The position numbers were made by a program, and so were the translations under genes. From contig QUOL01000016.1 of the NCBI GenBank assembly GCA_009761415.1, positions 434,001 through 498,000 on the forward strand: a stretch of DNA of 64,000 bases, in the 5' to 3' direction. Origin of the DNA: Sarcomyxa edulis (lineage: Eukaryota > Basidiomycota > Agaricomycetes > Agaricales > Mycenaceae). Positions 23,452 through 35,752 of this stretch are shown here, piece by piece (position 1 is the first letter of the stretch; each line of letters begins with the position of its first letter). Below the pieces are notes generated by a model. The model did no database searches and had not been told where the DNA came from. It saw nothing but the letters and a program-made list of their open reading frames with translations.

Positions 23452-24200
23452 CACAGTCACGTTCGCGCCTCACCCGTGACTTGTGACTTGTCTTGACCTC
23501 TTCAATCAATCTTCAATGATCCCGGGTCGGATTTCCTCGGATATGTACCCGCACTTAGTGGACAACGTTGACAAGTCGTCCACACATAGACCAATGTATT
23601 GCAAACAATGTCTCTAAGCTCAGCCTCTGGACACTATCTTAGAATGCTATCAAACAGGCGTCCATACGTTGCCCATACATACAATATGAACAAGACGGCA
23701 TCGAATACCAGACCATGCCAGTGGTGCCAAAAGCATAGCCCTGTCCAGAAATCACTTCGTCAAAACATGTGAAGAAGCTAGTTCAAGCATCTCCCTGACA
23801 CTATTAGAGCGACATTTTAGATTACATCTAAAAGACTTTGGAAGGCTGCAGTGAAAGAGTGTCATTAGATTTCAAGAGGGAGAGAAGAATGTCGCAACAA
23901 TAGACTTACACGATGGCACCAGATGTATAGGCAACTTCCGGAAGGACAGGTATCCCAGTCTCATCGACGACAGGAACAATTTCACAAGCGGCGAGTGCCG
24001 TAGTGACGATAGCGAAGATGGTACCTTCAGCAAAATGAAACCCAGGACAAGCTCTCCTGCCAAAGCCAAACGCAAGATCAGTCACTTTGCGCATTTCGGA
24101 GTCAAGGCATTGGTATCGGTCAGGATTGAACTCCATGGGATTGGGATAGATTTCGGGATCATGGAGCATGTTCCTGATAAGGGATGAGCATCAACTATCA
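23452..24200. repeat. Duplicated segment, copy 2 (FunK1 5' flank plus P450 3' end)
   Basis: Partner of 18541-19300. Here the P450 part continues into the complete gene, so this is likely the source or better-preserved copy. Confidence 0.85.
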
Positions 24201-25904
24201 TCAGAGGTGTTAAAGTGCAGGACAAGATTTACCAGACATTAGGCATGATAATAGATCCTTTGGGCAGGTAAACGCCATCGTATGCATCGTCCTGGGTAAG
24301 GGAATGAGGGATACCTGAATCGTATGGCGGATCTAGTTAGGTCGAACGCTAATATCGGCTTGGATGCGGACGTACCTAGAGGAATAGCGGGGTTCCAGCG
24401 ATATACTTCCGTGATCAGACTTCTGATAAACGGTAACGAGGCTCGGTCAGCAATTGAGGGCAATCGATCAAGTCCTACGACAGAGTCGATTTCAGCTCGT
24501 GCTTTTGCTTGGATATCAGGGTATAGGACCATAGCGAGGAAGAACGTTAGAGCCGTTGACATATTCTATATACGTATCCTGTTAGTTCGCGATCTGTACA
24601 TCGATGAGATCCGAATAGCTTACGGTGTCCAAACCGCCTCCCAGCAAGGCAGATGTAGCCCATATCAATTGTTCCTCGTCATCGGCGGTCGGCTTCCCAT
24701 CAACACTGGCTAGAAAGGTGCTGCATACATTTGGCATGAGTGCCGTGCCTGACGCCTACAGAGAATTGAGCCATCAATGCTCTGTGATTCAGAATAAAAT
24801 GGCCACAATGAAGCCACATACCATATTATTCTTCGACCATACATATGGGCGGTATGATGCGTTCCAGGCGATCTGTTTCCATTCAGAAGCTTTCCGAAGA
24901 AAGCCAGAGCCAGGCATCCACTGGGGCAAGTACTTGACTAAAGGTAATGTAACGACTTACTCAAGCAGATATTAGATGTGAACAGCCAGTTGGAACTTAC
25001 GTGGAGGAATAAAATCGACGAGCCAAGCACCAGGTGCAGTAGCTTGACTAAAATTTTCCATTGCGATAAGTGGTGTAGTGAGGAAGGAATCTTCTTCAGA
25101 GCGTAAATAATAACCATAGTTCACGCGGATGATGATGGTGCCTATTCTACTGTTGAAGATAGATGCATGTATCAGATAAAATGCTGGAAGCCATGATTCA
25201 TGTTCAGTTCTTACAATTTAGTTTGAGAGAACAACGTGGTAGGGTCCATCAGGACACTCCGAATGAGCTTCCGGGCTTCGGTTTCTTGGAGAGGATAGTA
25301 TCGAGCGACAGTCGTCGGAGCAAAATCGTGGGTCGTCATCTTGCGTTGCTTACGCCAATTATTGCCATATGGTTCTAATATCATGCTTTTGCCGTAACCC
25401 GACCTATCGTAGAGCTTGAGATTGAAGTGAAGAAGAATAACAATTTTCTCACAATTCTCCTGCCATCGTCTGCGTGGAAACCCATTCAGGTGCGAGCGTC
25501 ATAAGAATGAGATGTGTGATCTTACCAAGTGGGGTCGGTCCGAGTAGATCGACGAACGCTTATCTAGAAGATCTTTCGCGGCATTGGCGGAATTGAGGAT
25601 CACTAGAGGCTGTCCAACGACTTCAAGGTAGACAATATCCCCTGTATGATGATGTAGATAACTCGTATCACTTTGGAGCAGTACTAGACAAACCGTAGAG
25701 TTTGGCCCACTTCGTGTACGTCAACCAGGTGTGCGTCTGAGGGATTTGAAGAGCGTTTCCCAAGATCGGCCAACGAAATGGGCCGGGAGGGAGTGGGAGC
25801 GATTGTGATTTGCGCCACCTGAACAACACCCGTCCGAGGATAAGATAACATATCGATACGAGGATAATTCCCAGAGCGAGGCTAGATTGCGAAAAGGTCT
25901 CCAT
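23752..25904 (-). CDS. Cytochrome P450 monooxygenase
   Basis: About eleven exons give roughly 518 aa. A hydrophobic N-terminal anchor (ALGIILVSICYLILGRVLF) is followed by a basic stop and the proline hinge LPLPPGPFRWPILGN. Further landmarks in order are YGNNWRKQRK (C-helix), the I-helix ALLGGGLDT, the ExxR helix (ITEVYRW), the PERF-like FNPDRY and the heme loop FGFGRRACPG with its thiolate Cys. The last exon (LPKSFRCN...HVLTK) is reached by an intron starting GTAAGT. It is a microsomal class II P450; the substrate is unknown. No frame break is seen. Its last two exons occur again at 18855-19290. Confidence 0.85.
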
Positions 25905-26778
25905 TTTGAGTGGGATCAAAGGGAGCTGCAGCGCTAGTGAAGAAGTCGAAAGTAATGAAAACCCCTCGAGTGAGAATAACTATTAGTTGTTGGCCATTCT
26001 AAATATGTCTGAAGGGATAATCCGAGAAGCTCGAGTCCGAGGTACCCTGAGCGCTGATCGCCCGGGCCCCCCGTCGCGCGGAGAAATACACTTTCTTCCA
26101 CCATCCCTGATACGGGGGAAAAAATTCAGTAAAGCACCGTAAAGCCATCGAGATTTGAGATGCGTGTTATCGATTCCATAAATGAAAGATCGTCTCGAGT
26201 TCCGAAGGGGTGTGTCATGTATGAAATCTGCGGACAGAGTATATTATGCTTCAAGTACATGCATTTACCATTCGCCGTAGGACCTGAGTACGTCTGAGTA
26301 CAGGGACCACAGCATGTACGTTGATGATTCTCGGGTAAGTGCCATCGATACTATATCGATGGGGAAGACTAGGCTCACCAGAACTACGAGCTCTTTTGTT
26401 GGCGTTTTTTCTCCCACCATTCGTAGGCACAGTCGGGTAAAAGAATGCAGGAAGTGAAAATTAATGACGATATCAAGCAGCGAGTTGGTAGCAAGCATTT
26501 CTAGCGCCAGAATCAGTGGCACGGATCGCGGATGACCGTTATTGGATAGCCGAGGAGTCACACAGCCTGGTGGATATAGCGGAGAAAGCTGATTAGAAGC
26601 TCAAGAACTCGGGAAACATTAAGAGAACATGGTGGAAATAGTTATCTCTGAGTTTGATCATGGGGGAAGTAAATTGGGAAGCAACGGTGGCGTGCCGATC
26701 GCCACAGCCTGATAACTCAAGGCACCACGCTACTTCAGCTTTGCTTCAACTGTTGTTCTTGCTTTTCATCCGTCTCCT
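25905..26778. other. Upstream region of the P450
   Basis: About 870 bp with no gene I can support. A 98-codon open frame on the minus strand (26265-26561) has no recognisable domain and is listed as rejected. Confidence 0.4.
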
Positions 26779-26850
26779 CACACCGGGGGCAAAGTGATCG
26801 GCACCTGGGTGGAATGCGCCTACCGGCGCACCCAAGGCGTACCCACTCGA
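26779..26850 (+). repeat. Left arm of an inverted repeat (MITE-like)
   Basis: CACACCGGGGGCAAA...GGCACCTGGGTGGAATG matches the reverse complement of 27228-27309 over about 75-80 bp with roughly ten differences. The enclosed spacer is about 380 bp and non-coding. The size fits a small non-autonomous DNA element, but I could not identify a clean target-site duplication. Confidence 0.65.
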
Positions 26851-27227
26851 GCACTCACCTGTGCACCCAACCAAGCACCTCAGTGCCACGCGGCAACCGC
26901 GACTGACACGCATGTTCAGTAGGACATCATGATTGGTAATCAGTGTCAATGCAAGTGCAAGTCTTTGTTTTGCACCTTGCCATCAGGACTAATAGGCTCG
27001 GATTCCGATGACATTCAATCGTGCTGCATCTTACTTGTGCTCGTACAGGGAAACATTGGGCAGTTCTTAGATGTAGATATAAGTAATTTGAGACCCAAAA
27101 TAAAGCTCAAAGCTCAGAGCAGTGAAAGGCGGAAAGAAATTACTGTCAGAAAAAATATGGAAGGATAGGCCTTTGTTCGTCAAGTTTCTTGGATGTGCCG
27201 GAATCTGATCCGACGTCGACACGTGTT

Positions 27228-27309
27228 GGCTGGGTGCTCAGCTGGGTGCGCCTCGGGTGCGCCAGTAGGTGCATTCCACCCAGGTGCCTATTGATTTGCC
27301 CCCGGTGTC
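27228..27309 (-). repeat. Right arm of the MITE-like inverted repeat
   Basis: Pairs with 26779-26850. It ends 28 bp before the ATG of the DnaJ gene (27338), so it forms that gene's proximal promoter or 5' UTR. Confidence 0.65.
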
Positions 27310-27337
27310 AACGACGTCCCCCACCCTCAAGACCTCA

Positions 27338-28889
27338 ATGGCGACGAATCTATACGAGACACTAGGCGTATCGAATACTGCTACACCAGAAGAAAGTGCG
27401 TTCAAAGCGCCACCTTGGTATGTGGGGCTCCAGTCGTACTGACTACAATTGCTTTGTAGTTCGAAGGGCGTACAAGAAACGGGCTCTGCAGACACATCCT
27501 GATCGACTCAGACCCAACCCTTCTCCTGAAGAGAAAGCGAAAGCGGACGCAGAATTCACTCTGGTGAGCAGTTCGCCTCCGGTACACAATTGAGGCGCTA
27601 ACTTGGCTTTAGGTCAACAATGCCTATGAGATACTCATGGACCCTCAGAAACGCAGAGTAAGGAAATGCATTGTCTATGACGCTATTGCGATGGTCTCAT
27701 CACGGTATAGGTATATGATTCCCATGGCGTGTTTCCACCTCCAGTCGAAGAGCCCATTCGCCGAAGTCGTACCGAAGGTCGGCAGGACTATCCTCGCCCA
27801 CCAACACAGAATCAATACCCTCGAGGAGACTCATTTCCGGATCCATATTCCAATTTCCCCCAACAACCATTCCCAAGTTTCCCATTTACCGACCCTTTTG
27901 TGTTCTTCGATTCCGTATTCGGGGACGCTTTTGGTCATCGTTCCCCATTCCACCACCAGCACCACCATCGTGAACATTCGCATGGGCATAGACATCATCA
28001 TGTAGATCCTCTGTTTGACGCGTTCCGTCGTATGAATTCTGGATTCTTTGAAGAGCCTCATGGCGGCAACTTCTTTCAAGAATCTACCGCGATCTACGGC
28101 CAGGGTTCTAATTCTGGATTACGATGGGCAGAAGAAACGCATATGAAAAGGACAGTTAATGGTGTCACAGAACGCGTCCACAAGCGCCGGGACTGGGACG
28201 TAAGTATCACTCCTTCCCTCGATCTCACTTATCTGGTGATAAGAAATTCAACTCATGGAATGTATTCCAGGGAAACGAGCATATCACACGCACTTATCCC
28301 GATGGCCGTCAAACTCTAACAATTAATGGCATCGAGCAACCTTCCCATTCCTATTCGTTACCAGCTTATCAGAACCCGAACGACAGTCGTGGATACCTTC
28401 CCCCCCATTCATCTCATCCCATCGATATCAATCAACAATACGCCAACAATCAACGGTCGGATTATGTAGTACCTCCGCCTCCACCTCCACCATACTACAG
28501 TTCACGTAAGTTTCATGCTAGCTATCGAGTATTGATGTTCCTCTCACTGATGAAATGACAAAATAATAGCTCCCTCACTAGAATATAGCCGACACCGTGA
28601 GCGAGCCTATTCTGACTCAGGTATGCCTACATCGCCCCCCCAAGATTCGCTGCTCGTTCTCATTGATAACATTGATAACACTGAAATCAGCACCTGTCAT
28701 CCCGAATGTTTATGAAAATAACTCAGGTGAGGGCATACACCAAGACCGAGTCACCGTTGTGCTCACGCTTCCTTAGGCCATCCTCAACAGCAAAGCTCTT
28801 TCGACCGTCAACGTGACCATTCTCATCATCGCCAACGCGAGGACCCTCATCACCAGTCAAAGAAAGGCTGGTGGCGCCCTAGATGGTGA
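27338..28889 (+). CDS. DnaJ (Hsp40) family co-chaperone
   Basis: Eight exons (27338-27395, 27460-27563, 27613-27657, 27711-28199, 28271-28505, 28570-28620, 28691-28726, 28777-28889) join in frame into about 376 aa. Residues 1-75 are a J-domain: LYETLGVSNTATPEE, IRRAYKKRALQTHPDRLRPN (with the essential HPD) and NNAYEILMDPQKRRVYDSHG. A Pro/Phe-rich stretch with FTDPFVFFDSVFGDAF, a His-rich tract and a disordered tail with polyproline follow. It ends KKGWWRPRW. The layout (J-domain, GF-like region, no zinc fingers) is that of class II (B-type) J-proteins such as DNAJB6, which stimulate Hsp70 and hold aggregation-prone clients. The specific role here is inferred. Confidence 0.85.
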
Positions 28890-29498
28890 TCACCTTCCTT
28901 AGAACGACCGATTAGGAGCTTTATAATGTATGCTTAGATGATTACGGTGTATTCTATAGTGTACTACTCTTCGCTCCTCCTTCCCCGTAGTTCTCGTCGT
29001 TGTATCAAGTTGCTGTGGATCAGGTTTTCTGGGATCAGGTTGTATACATATATGATATCTTGCTTTGCATATGCTTTCATTACTGGTTGTACTTACTGTA
29101 CATGTACCTCTGCTGCAATCCGTTAATGCGTTTTCGATTCAGAACTACGAGTGTGGCTCTTGCGTAGAAAAAAATCCAGTAGTTATAATGGCACAAAACT
29201 GTATTGAGATACAAAGAGGGGACGCGCGCGTAAGAGGTAATCCATGCAAGAGAGATAGAGATAGAAGAAAAATACCCGAGAACGAAGTGAATGTGGAAGG
29301 GATGGAGATCGTCAATGTTATCGTGATATATAATGAATGCAATGTAGATAACCAGAAGCAAAGCTAGAGCAGAAGAACGAGAAAAGCCGCGAATCAACCA
29401 GGTCATACAAATATGTGCGGAATCGGTGATAGAAAGAGGATTGAAGATAGAACAACGAATATGGAAGTGATACAAGCGATACGCATCCTGGAGAAGGA
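28890..29498. other. Convergent intergenic region
   Basis: About 600 bp between the 3' ends of the DnaJ and STE50-like genes. No supported feature. Confidence 0.5.
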
Positions 29499-32014
29499 TT
29501 AAACTGAAGCAGTCCGGGTCTGTACTGTAGGGAATGCAGAAGACATGGGGGACACTTGGGCTTGGCCGTTCGAATCGTCTAGTGTCAGTGAATGATTTAG
29601 CTGCGGTGGGACACTTGTGCTCGGCGTGGCAGGTGTATTGCCTACGGAAGTCACCTTGCCGATGAACCAAGACTGAGAGAAACAAAAAGTAAGTAGGTCA
29701 TACTGCAAGGAAGAGAGAAGAGACCTACAGGCACCCAACCACGATCTCCGCCTTCTTCTTTCACCGCCTATCATGAACATAGAAACGATAAGCGTGCATC
29801 GATGCGCAAATTAAGAGTACTTACATATGACCAATGGTTGTAACGCTTGAAGACCCTCAAAGAGTCGTCTTTTATGAGGTCCAGCTCCTCTTCACCCTTC
29901 TTCTTGTAGTCCATCAAAGCTACGCCTGGGAAGCTTGTCGAAATGATGCTTAGCGGGAGAATGGGCGTCTTGGACACGGGTGTTGAAGGTGGTGAGCCAG
30001 AGCTGGGTGCGCCACCTTTGGCGGCAGTGGCTTCGGCAATAGCAGAAGCAACAGGAACGTTGGTTTCTAGTAGACATCCTGCTGGTACCCATCCCTGCTT
30101 GCTTGTATCGGTGTCTACTACGCCTGAGCCTGTAGGATCTCGCTGAACGACCCACCAGCCTCGAGCACGAGATAGAATGACGAATGTATCACCGCTAAAT
30201 GAAAAAAGAGTTATGGCTTGCGATTAACTGCGAAAAGACAAAGACACGCACACGACAACGTCAAACTCATCATCCTGTTCTGCCATGTATGGGTAGATGT
30301 CAACTGCATAAGATACTCCTGATGACGAAGCCACGGGCATTTCCCTACTACTGCCCGCGCTATTCATCTCTCCTCCTTCTGCCGAACCATTTCCATTGAC
30401 GGTCGTATTTCTAGACTTCATGCTGGTGGCATCGGCCCCGTTCGTAGAACCCCCGATCAAAGTTGAAGATGTGCTCATCGTAGTCGACGTTGACATATGG
30501 GTACTTGGTCCAGCCATTTCATCAGCCCTCTCTTTGTTAGTCTCCGCAGAAGGCGAAACGATCCCCGGTTCCGGCCATCCTGGTTGTGGACTTAGAACAC
30601 CTGTCAAGGGTGCGCTAGATGATAGATCGCTAACTTCAAGCTTCGGTGGGCGATTCACTGAACGGCCCTGAGATGGAGTTTTGCTGTGGCCTACGGTCGC
30701 TCCTGTGGCGGTTGAGTCGTTAGTTATCACAGAAGACGCTTTCCGTGCGGCGTGCTTTTGTTGGGCTACAGCGATAGGCGAACGAATGTCTTTGATGTGC
30801 TTGAGCATGAAAACGGGATTCTTCTTGGCGTCTTTTAGCTTTTGGAATAAGAGCAAGGGTTTCTCGTCGTAACTGAGACACCTCTCTATTCGATTTCCTG
30901 GGATTGAAGTCGATGTCAATACTTGCGATCACCAGAAACATGAAAATCATACCGGTAGACCCGTAGCAGATGAACATGGCATAATTTTGCCAATTGTCAT
31001 TATTAATTCTGTATTTCTTCAGAGCAGCCGGCAGAACCTTCCATGTAGGGTCATCCAAGCTAACTTTGAAGCTCTTGAGATTATCTGAGCTTTCTTGTCG
31101 ATGTGGTTTAGGTGTGTGATGGCTTGAACTAGGAGAATCATTAGGCGGTGTTGGTTGAGCCCGTGGCTTCTCAGGGGGTGCTATGACGGTAGGTGCTGTG
31201 AGTTGAGGTTGCGCAACCGGGCGCGTCTGTGGGATGTCATGTTCAGGTTGTGAAGGGGATTGTTGAGGAGATTCGATTATATCGAGCTTTGTCGGTGATC
31301 GCTGAGGCTTCACGTACTGGGCCCATTTGAAAGACGGTTGTCTTCGAATTGGACTGTTATCGCTCTGTGAAGTAATATATTGGATGGATATGTTCATTAT
31401 GAGAGATGGGGTACTCACGGATTGACCAAGGGAACTTCGAAGAGCATTGAAGTCGTCTATGAACGCTGCAAAGTTGTTATTCAGATTTCTAGTTTCTTCC
31501 TCCAGATAGCGTATTCGTTGCGCTGCATGCATGGCTTAAACAAGGATCTCATATGGTACGGATGATAATGCGCACCCTGATCTTTGATAGTCGCGTGCAA
31601 CTTCTCTACAGTCATGCCTTCATCTATCCGTTCTGCCGCCTCAGCTGTTGACAGGATGAGACGAGTCACTCGAGACTGAACAGATTAGACTCACATGGCG
31701 GCACATAGTGTTCTGCTTCAATGGGGACATTGTGGGCAACTTTGACGAGGTAGACAGCCTTAAGGATAGCCAGCCTCTGGCCGATGGTAGTGACACCGAT
31801 GGACTTGAGACCTTCGGAGTCAAGCATACAGAGTACATCACCAGATATATTGTGCTCTACGAGGGCCTCAATGAGACAGCGATAACTCGGAGAGAATGTG
31901 TCACGAACCTCTGATTTGAGCTTCATACTGAGGGTATCCCAGGCTCGATAGCCAAGCTTGCACGTCAGATTCGTCCCAATCCAAGATATTGCGGTCGGAG
32001 ATAGACACCTCCAT
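29499..32014 (-). CDS. STE50: STE50-like MAPK adaptor with SAM, RA and two SH3 domains
   Basis: Nine exons give about 697 aa. The SAM domain (about residues 10-72) has DWDESDVQAWLSSLGYPQY and SGDVLCMLDSEGLKSIG. A coiled-coil segment follows (RIRYLEEETRNLNNN). The RA domain (about 246-335) has LKSFKVSLDDPTWKVLPAAL and RCLSYDEKPLLLFQKL. The first SH3 (about 486-545) contains YAVDIYPYMAEQDDE and GWVPAGCLLE; the second (about 594-647) contains VALMDYKKKGEEELDL and GWVPSWFIGKV. Ste50 links Cdc42/Ras signals to the MAPKKK Ste11 in mating and osmotic pathways. The C-terminal SH3 pair is a basidiomycete feature, absent from yeast Ste50. The first intron uses the acceptor at 31857-31858, the only one restoring the SAM frame. 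Confidence 0.85.
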
Positions 32015-32252
32015 TGTGATTTCGTAGCAATTTCGTCTGAGAGGTTTATGCAGAAAAGCAGGCAAATGAAGGAGAGGAGATGGTGGTTTGAGAGACGAGT
32101 TGGTTTTGTACTTGATGCAATTTCGGGAAAGGATCTTCGCAGCAACGTTGAATCCGATCGAGTTCGTTTGCCTGACTTTCATGCCACAGCTTTCATGCAT
32201 GTAAACTCTCTGAATCTCTAGCACTTTATTCCACATATATATCTTCTTCGGA
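32015..32252. promoter_or_regulatory. Divergent promoter of STE50-like and DPW/FDDF protein genes
   Basis: The 238 bp between two divergent ATGs must carry both promoters. A TATATATC box lies at about 32236-32243, under 20 bp before the plus-strand ATG, so it is more likely within the 5' UTR than a true TATA element. Confidence 0.35.
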
Positions 32253-35200
32253 ATGGATGATCCATGGGCAAATGCTTGGGGCGATCCTACAAATCCACCC
32301 GCCACCTCATCTTGGTCGTCACACACGGAAGAGGCCGACATAGGTTTGCCTGCGTGGGCTACTGCCACTGGTGATCAATGGATCGAGCCTCCTACTCCGG
32401 ATGCTTCACTCTGGAATAATCCTGCCAGTCCTACCCCACAGGCTAGTATATATGATGGTATCCCACTCGGAAAGACTCCTGCTTCTGTTTCCGACTTCGA
32501 GCGTCACGATTCACCGCTTAACGATCAAGTGGACTCGGTGCCTACATCACCACAGCTAAATTCTGCATCGCCCCCGCCGGTATCATCTCCTTCTCCGACT
32601 AATGATTCAAGTTTGACGCCGCAACAGGAACTATTACCTACTCCTCCGTCTCCACCTCAGATCCCTGGAAGTCCAGATCCCTTTGGTAGCTTCGAAACAG
32701 GTCTCAATGAAATTGAAGATGAGCCGTGGTCATCAGCAGCGCCATCGTTTCCAATAGACTCTGTAAATTCGAAGGCCTGGGGAACGCCATGGGGGAGTAC
32801 ACGCTCAGATGCAGACGAAGACGAAGGCGACGACGAGTGGGAGGCCGCTAAACGACAGAAAGAGAAACAAGATCGACAAGTGGTGTGTATCATCTTCGTA
32901 ACACGAGTGTGCCCCGCTGACTTGTTTCGTTGTTTCGAAACTAGCCACCGGAGCTTCTGTCTTCCATCATCCGACAGTTTGAGGAGCTATCCCAGGACCT
33001 GTGGCCTGAACCGGGAAGTGAAGGTCCTGACAAGAAGCAAGATGACCGAGACAATTGGCGCGGTGGTATGGAAGCCGTTGAGGGTCTGTAAGTGTACCCT
33101 CGGGACATATCGAGCACATAATCATAATGTACTAAGGCTCTATGATGCTTAGCGCAGCCACCGTGAACAGACTTGTCCCACAAGACCTGTCTCTCCCACC
33201 TAAAGTCACATTTACGCAAACATTTGTCTCGAAGAATACTATGGAGGCCTTGCGACTTACCCGAAATCTTCCTATGACGCGTAGGAGCCCCATGGCACTA
33301 TATGTCGCGTCCAAAGGATCGACAGCATGGGAGGCTTCGGTGAAAGCGAGGCCCGAGGCTGTCAGCGACGATTTCTCACCTCCTGGCTGGCGCGTGATGG
33401 ACAAGGAGAAAGAAGAAACATTTCCAACGGTCGACAACAAAAGGAAATCGAGTGGAGGCTTATTATCGTTCCTGGGACGAAAAAGTGCTGTTGCTGCAGC
33501 TCCTACTGTATCAATGGAAGTGAGATCAGAACGCGCATCATCACCAAGCAAAGCCTCTTCAGCTGGGACTAGTACATCGACTGGCTCTCCACGAGTAAGC
33601 GTGGATATGCCAAAATCAACTCCTGCCACTTCTACCACAAATTCACCGATCGCGTCGACGTCAGCGTCTACAAGTGGTACACCGATCCCTCCTCCCATGG
33701 ATCTATTCCAATCTACCTCATCGTCTTCTACCTCTGCAATTTTGACCTCCTCCTCTCGAGAAGCAACGCCACCCCCTTCTGCAGTCTCTCGATTCCTTGG
33801 CCGTTTCTCTCGCTCAAAGAGTAACAACAGTTCTCGAAACTCACTTGCACTATCATCAGATGATCTCGAATTCTTATCAGACATTGTTCCAGTTATGGAA
33901 ACAGAGGTTAACACTAGTCATAGCGGTCCGGCACAGCTAGATGCTCTATCAAACATGATAGAGTCTTCACCATTACCAACAAAACTACCGCCACCGCTCG
34001 CTCCACCGCCTCGCTCACGGCCAATTATGCCACCGGTGCTCTCAAATCCGTCACATAGTAATCCTCCCCCTTCAAGGCCATACTCAGAGGACTTCATGTC
34101 TCTGAACCTATTCGACGCACCCGTGCCGAAAGCCGACGCGCCTGGTCTTTCGCCAGCCTCGCCCGATACATCACCATTTGCTTCAATATCCTCACGAACC
34201 ATGTCCCTACCTCCCGTACCCAAAACAGAGAATTCGCGAATATCTATACCCAGCCACGACTCTGCTCAATTGCCAACGCCGTTCACACTGTCAGCACCGC
34301 CTCTATCTATTTCCCGCCCCCCAAGTTCCGCATCCATCTTGCGTCCACAAACTATGTCTAAACGACCCCCAATAACGGCTATCATGTCGAACACGAATAC
34401 TTCAAATGGTGGCGCTACGAGATCTGATACCCAAATTAATTTTCCCCCACCACCACCATCATCGCGTTCTCATACTCCCAGAATTAGCTCTCCGCCTCTA
34501 CCCTCAACAATAGTGCTTGATTCTTTCACGTCTGGAGCTCTTGCTCCAACATTGGCTGGTCCATCCGCCCCTTCTATAGTACACCCACCGCCTCCGCTGC
34601 CTTCCTCGAAGGCAAGCCCGTTCGACGACGACGACGATTTTTCGGATTTCCATTCACCACCCCAGCAATCTATCACCACATCCAATTCCACATCTCTGTA
34701 TGACACTAGCTTCACTTCATCCACCTCCTCAAACCAAGGTCTCTTCGCATCTACCAGCACGCCATCACGGTCACATTCAGAGTCTATGACATTTGACGAC
34801 TTTGACGACTTTGTTTCCTCCCCCCTACGCACTCCATCACCCCCAAATCTTCCCGTAAAGCCAGTAGCATTACCACCACCAAAGGCCCCATCAATACCAC
34901 TGTCGTTTAACTTCAAACCCAAGTCTCCTCCGCCACCCATTCCCATCATTAATACACCTCCGCCCGCACCCCCACGTCGCAAAAAGGCAGATCACTCTCG
35001 TACACTCAGTCTGGTGGAAACAGCCGCTGCAAAATCCGGAAAACAGTGGCCTGCCCCGCCGTCTCCTCTGCCAGAAGCCATTCCTCCACCGCCAGCGCCA
35101 CCAAATCTATTCGCAGGTGCTTTTGATGATACATTTGGGGGCCCTTCGTTGTCCTCTATGCAGGACCAGCAAGCGAAAGCTGTAGCAGCGCTAAAGATGA

Positions 35201-35430
35201 ATCCCTCTTCGACATCGTTCATGTTGTCACCTAGTTCTGCGGTCGTGGCGGCGGCGGGGAATGGTGGTTCTGACGGTATATCCCGACAATTTTCTGCTCC
35301 CCCTCTACAATCCACGACTTTATTAGGTCCTCAGGCACCGAGTATGAGTCTCTCGTCATCTTCAGGTGCTGCAAAGGAAAATGGGAAGGGACTTTCGGCG
35401 CAGGATCTTTCGTTCTTTGAAGGATTGTAA
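32253..35430 (+). CDS. Uncharacterised disordered protein with DPW and FDDF motifs
   Basis: Three exons (32253-32882, 32945-33087, 33153-35430) give about 1016 aa. The only folded-looking part is a conserved block around residues 210-330 (PPELLSSIIRQFEELSQDLW, LPPKVTFTQTFVSKNTMEAL, ALYVASKGSTAWEASVKARP). The N-terminus starts DDPWANAWGDP with many W/D motifs. The C-terminal two thirds is Ser/Pro-rich with FDDDDDFSDF, FDDFDDF and APPNLFAGAFDDTFGG, and it ends LSAQDLSFFEGL. DPW and FDDF-type acidic phenylalanine motifs are typical of proteins that bind clathrin adaptor ears, so a role in membrane traffic is possible. That is inference; I do not recognise the family. Confidence 0.7.
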
Positions 35431-35752
35431 GGCACCATCTGCATCTACTTACTTAATTTATATTCTTTCTATAATAATAAGTCGGATATGCTCTACAAGG
35501 GGTAAGCCGATACGATGGTGTGCCTTGGTGTGCATGTGGTCTCAAGTCATTGAGTCGCATAGAAACGTCACGTGCAGTTATATCTTCTCTTTCTGGGACC
35601 CACAAGCTCCCACAAGTGTGCCACGATTCTGTGCCTTAGATCGGCATGCCAGCGCCACAAGTAACACTTCCTGGATGTCATTGCCTCAGCTATAAGTTGT
35701 AAACATAGACGAGAATCGGGGTGTATTCGTTTTCCTGTGCATATACAACATA
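35431..35752. other. Intergenic region before the FunK1 relic
   Basis: About 320 bp with the 3' end of the preceding gene and no supported feature. Confidence 0.4.

Noticed and set aside
26265..26561. A 98-codon minus-strand open frame upstream of the P450.
   Set aside because: No recognisable domain, no plausible splice partners, and typical length for chance in this region.
34470..34982. Long antisense frame rich in Gly and Asp opposite the DPW/FDDF protein.
   Set aside because: It mirrors the Pro/Ser-rich coding strand, which produces open antisense frames by composition.
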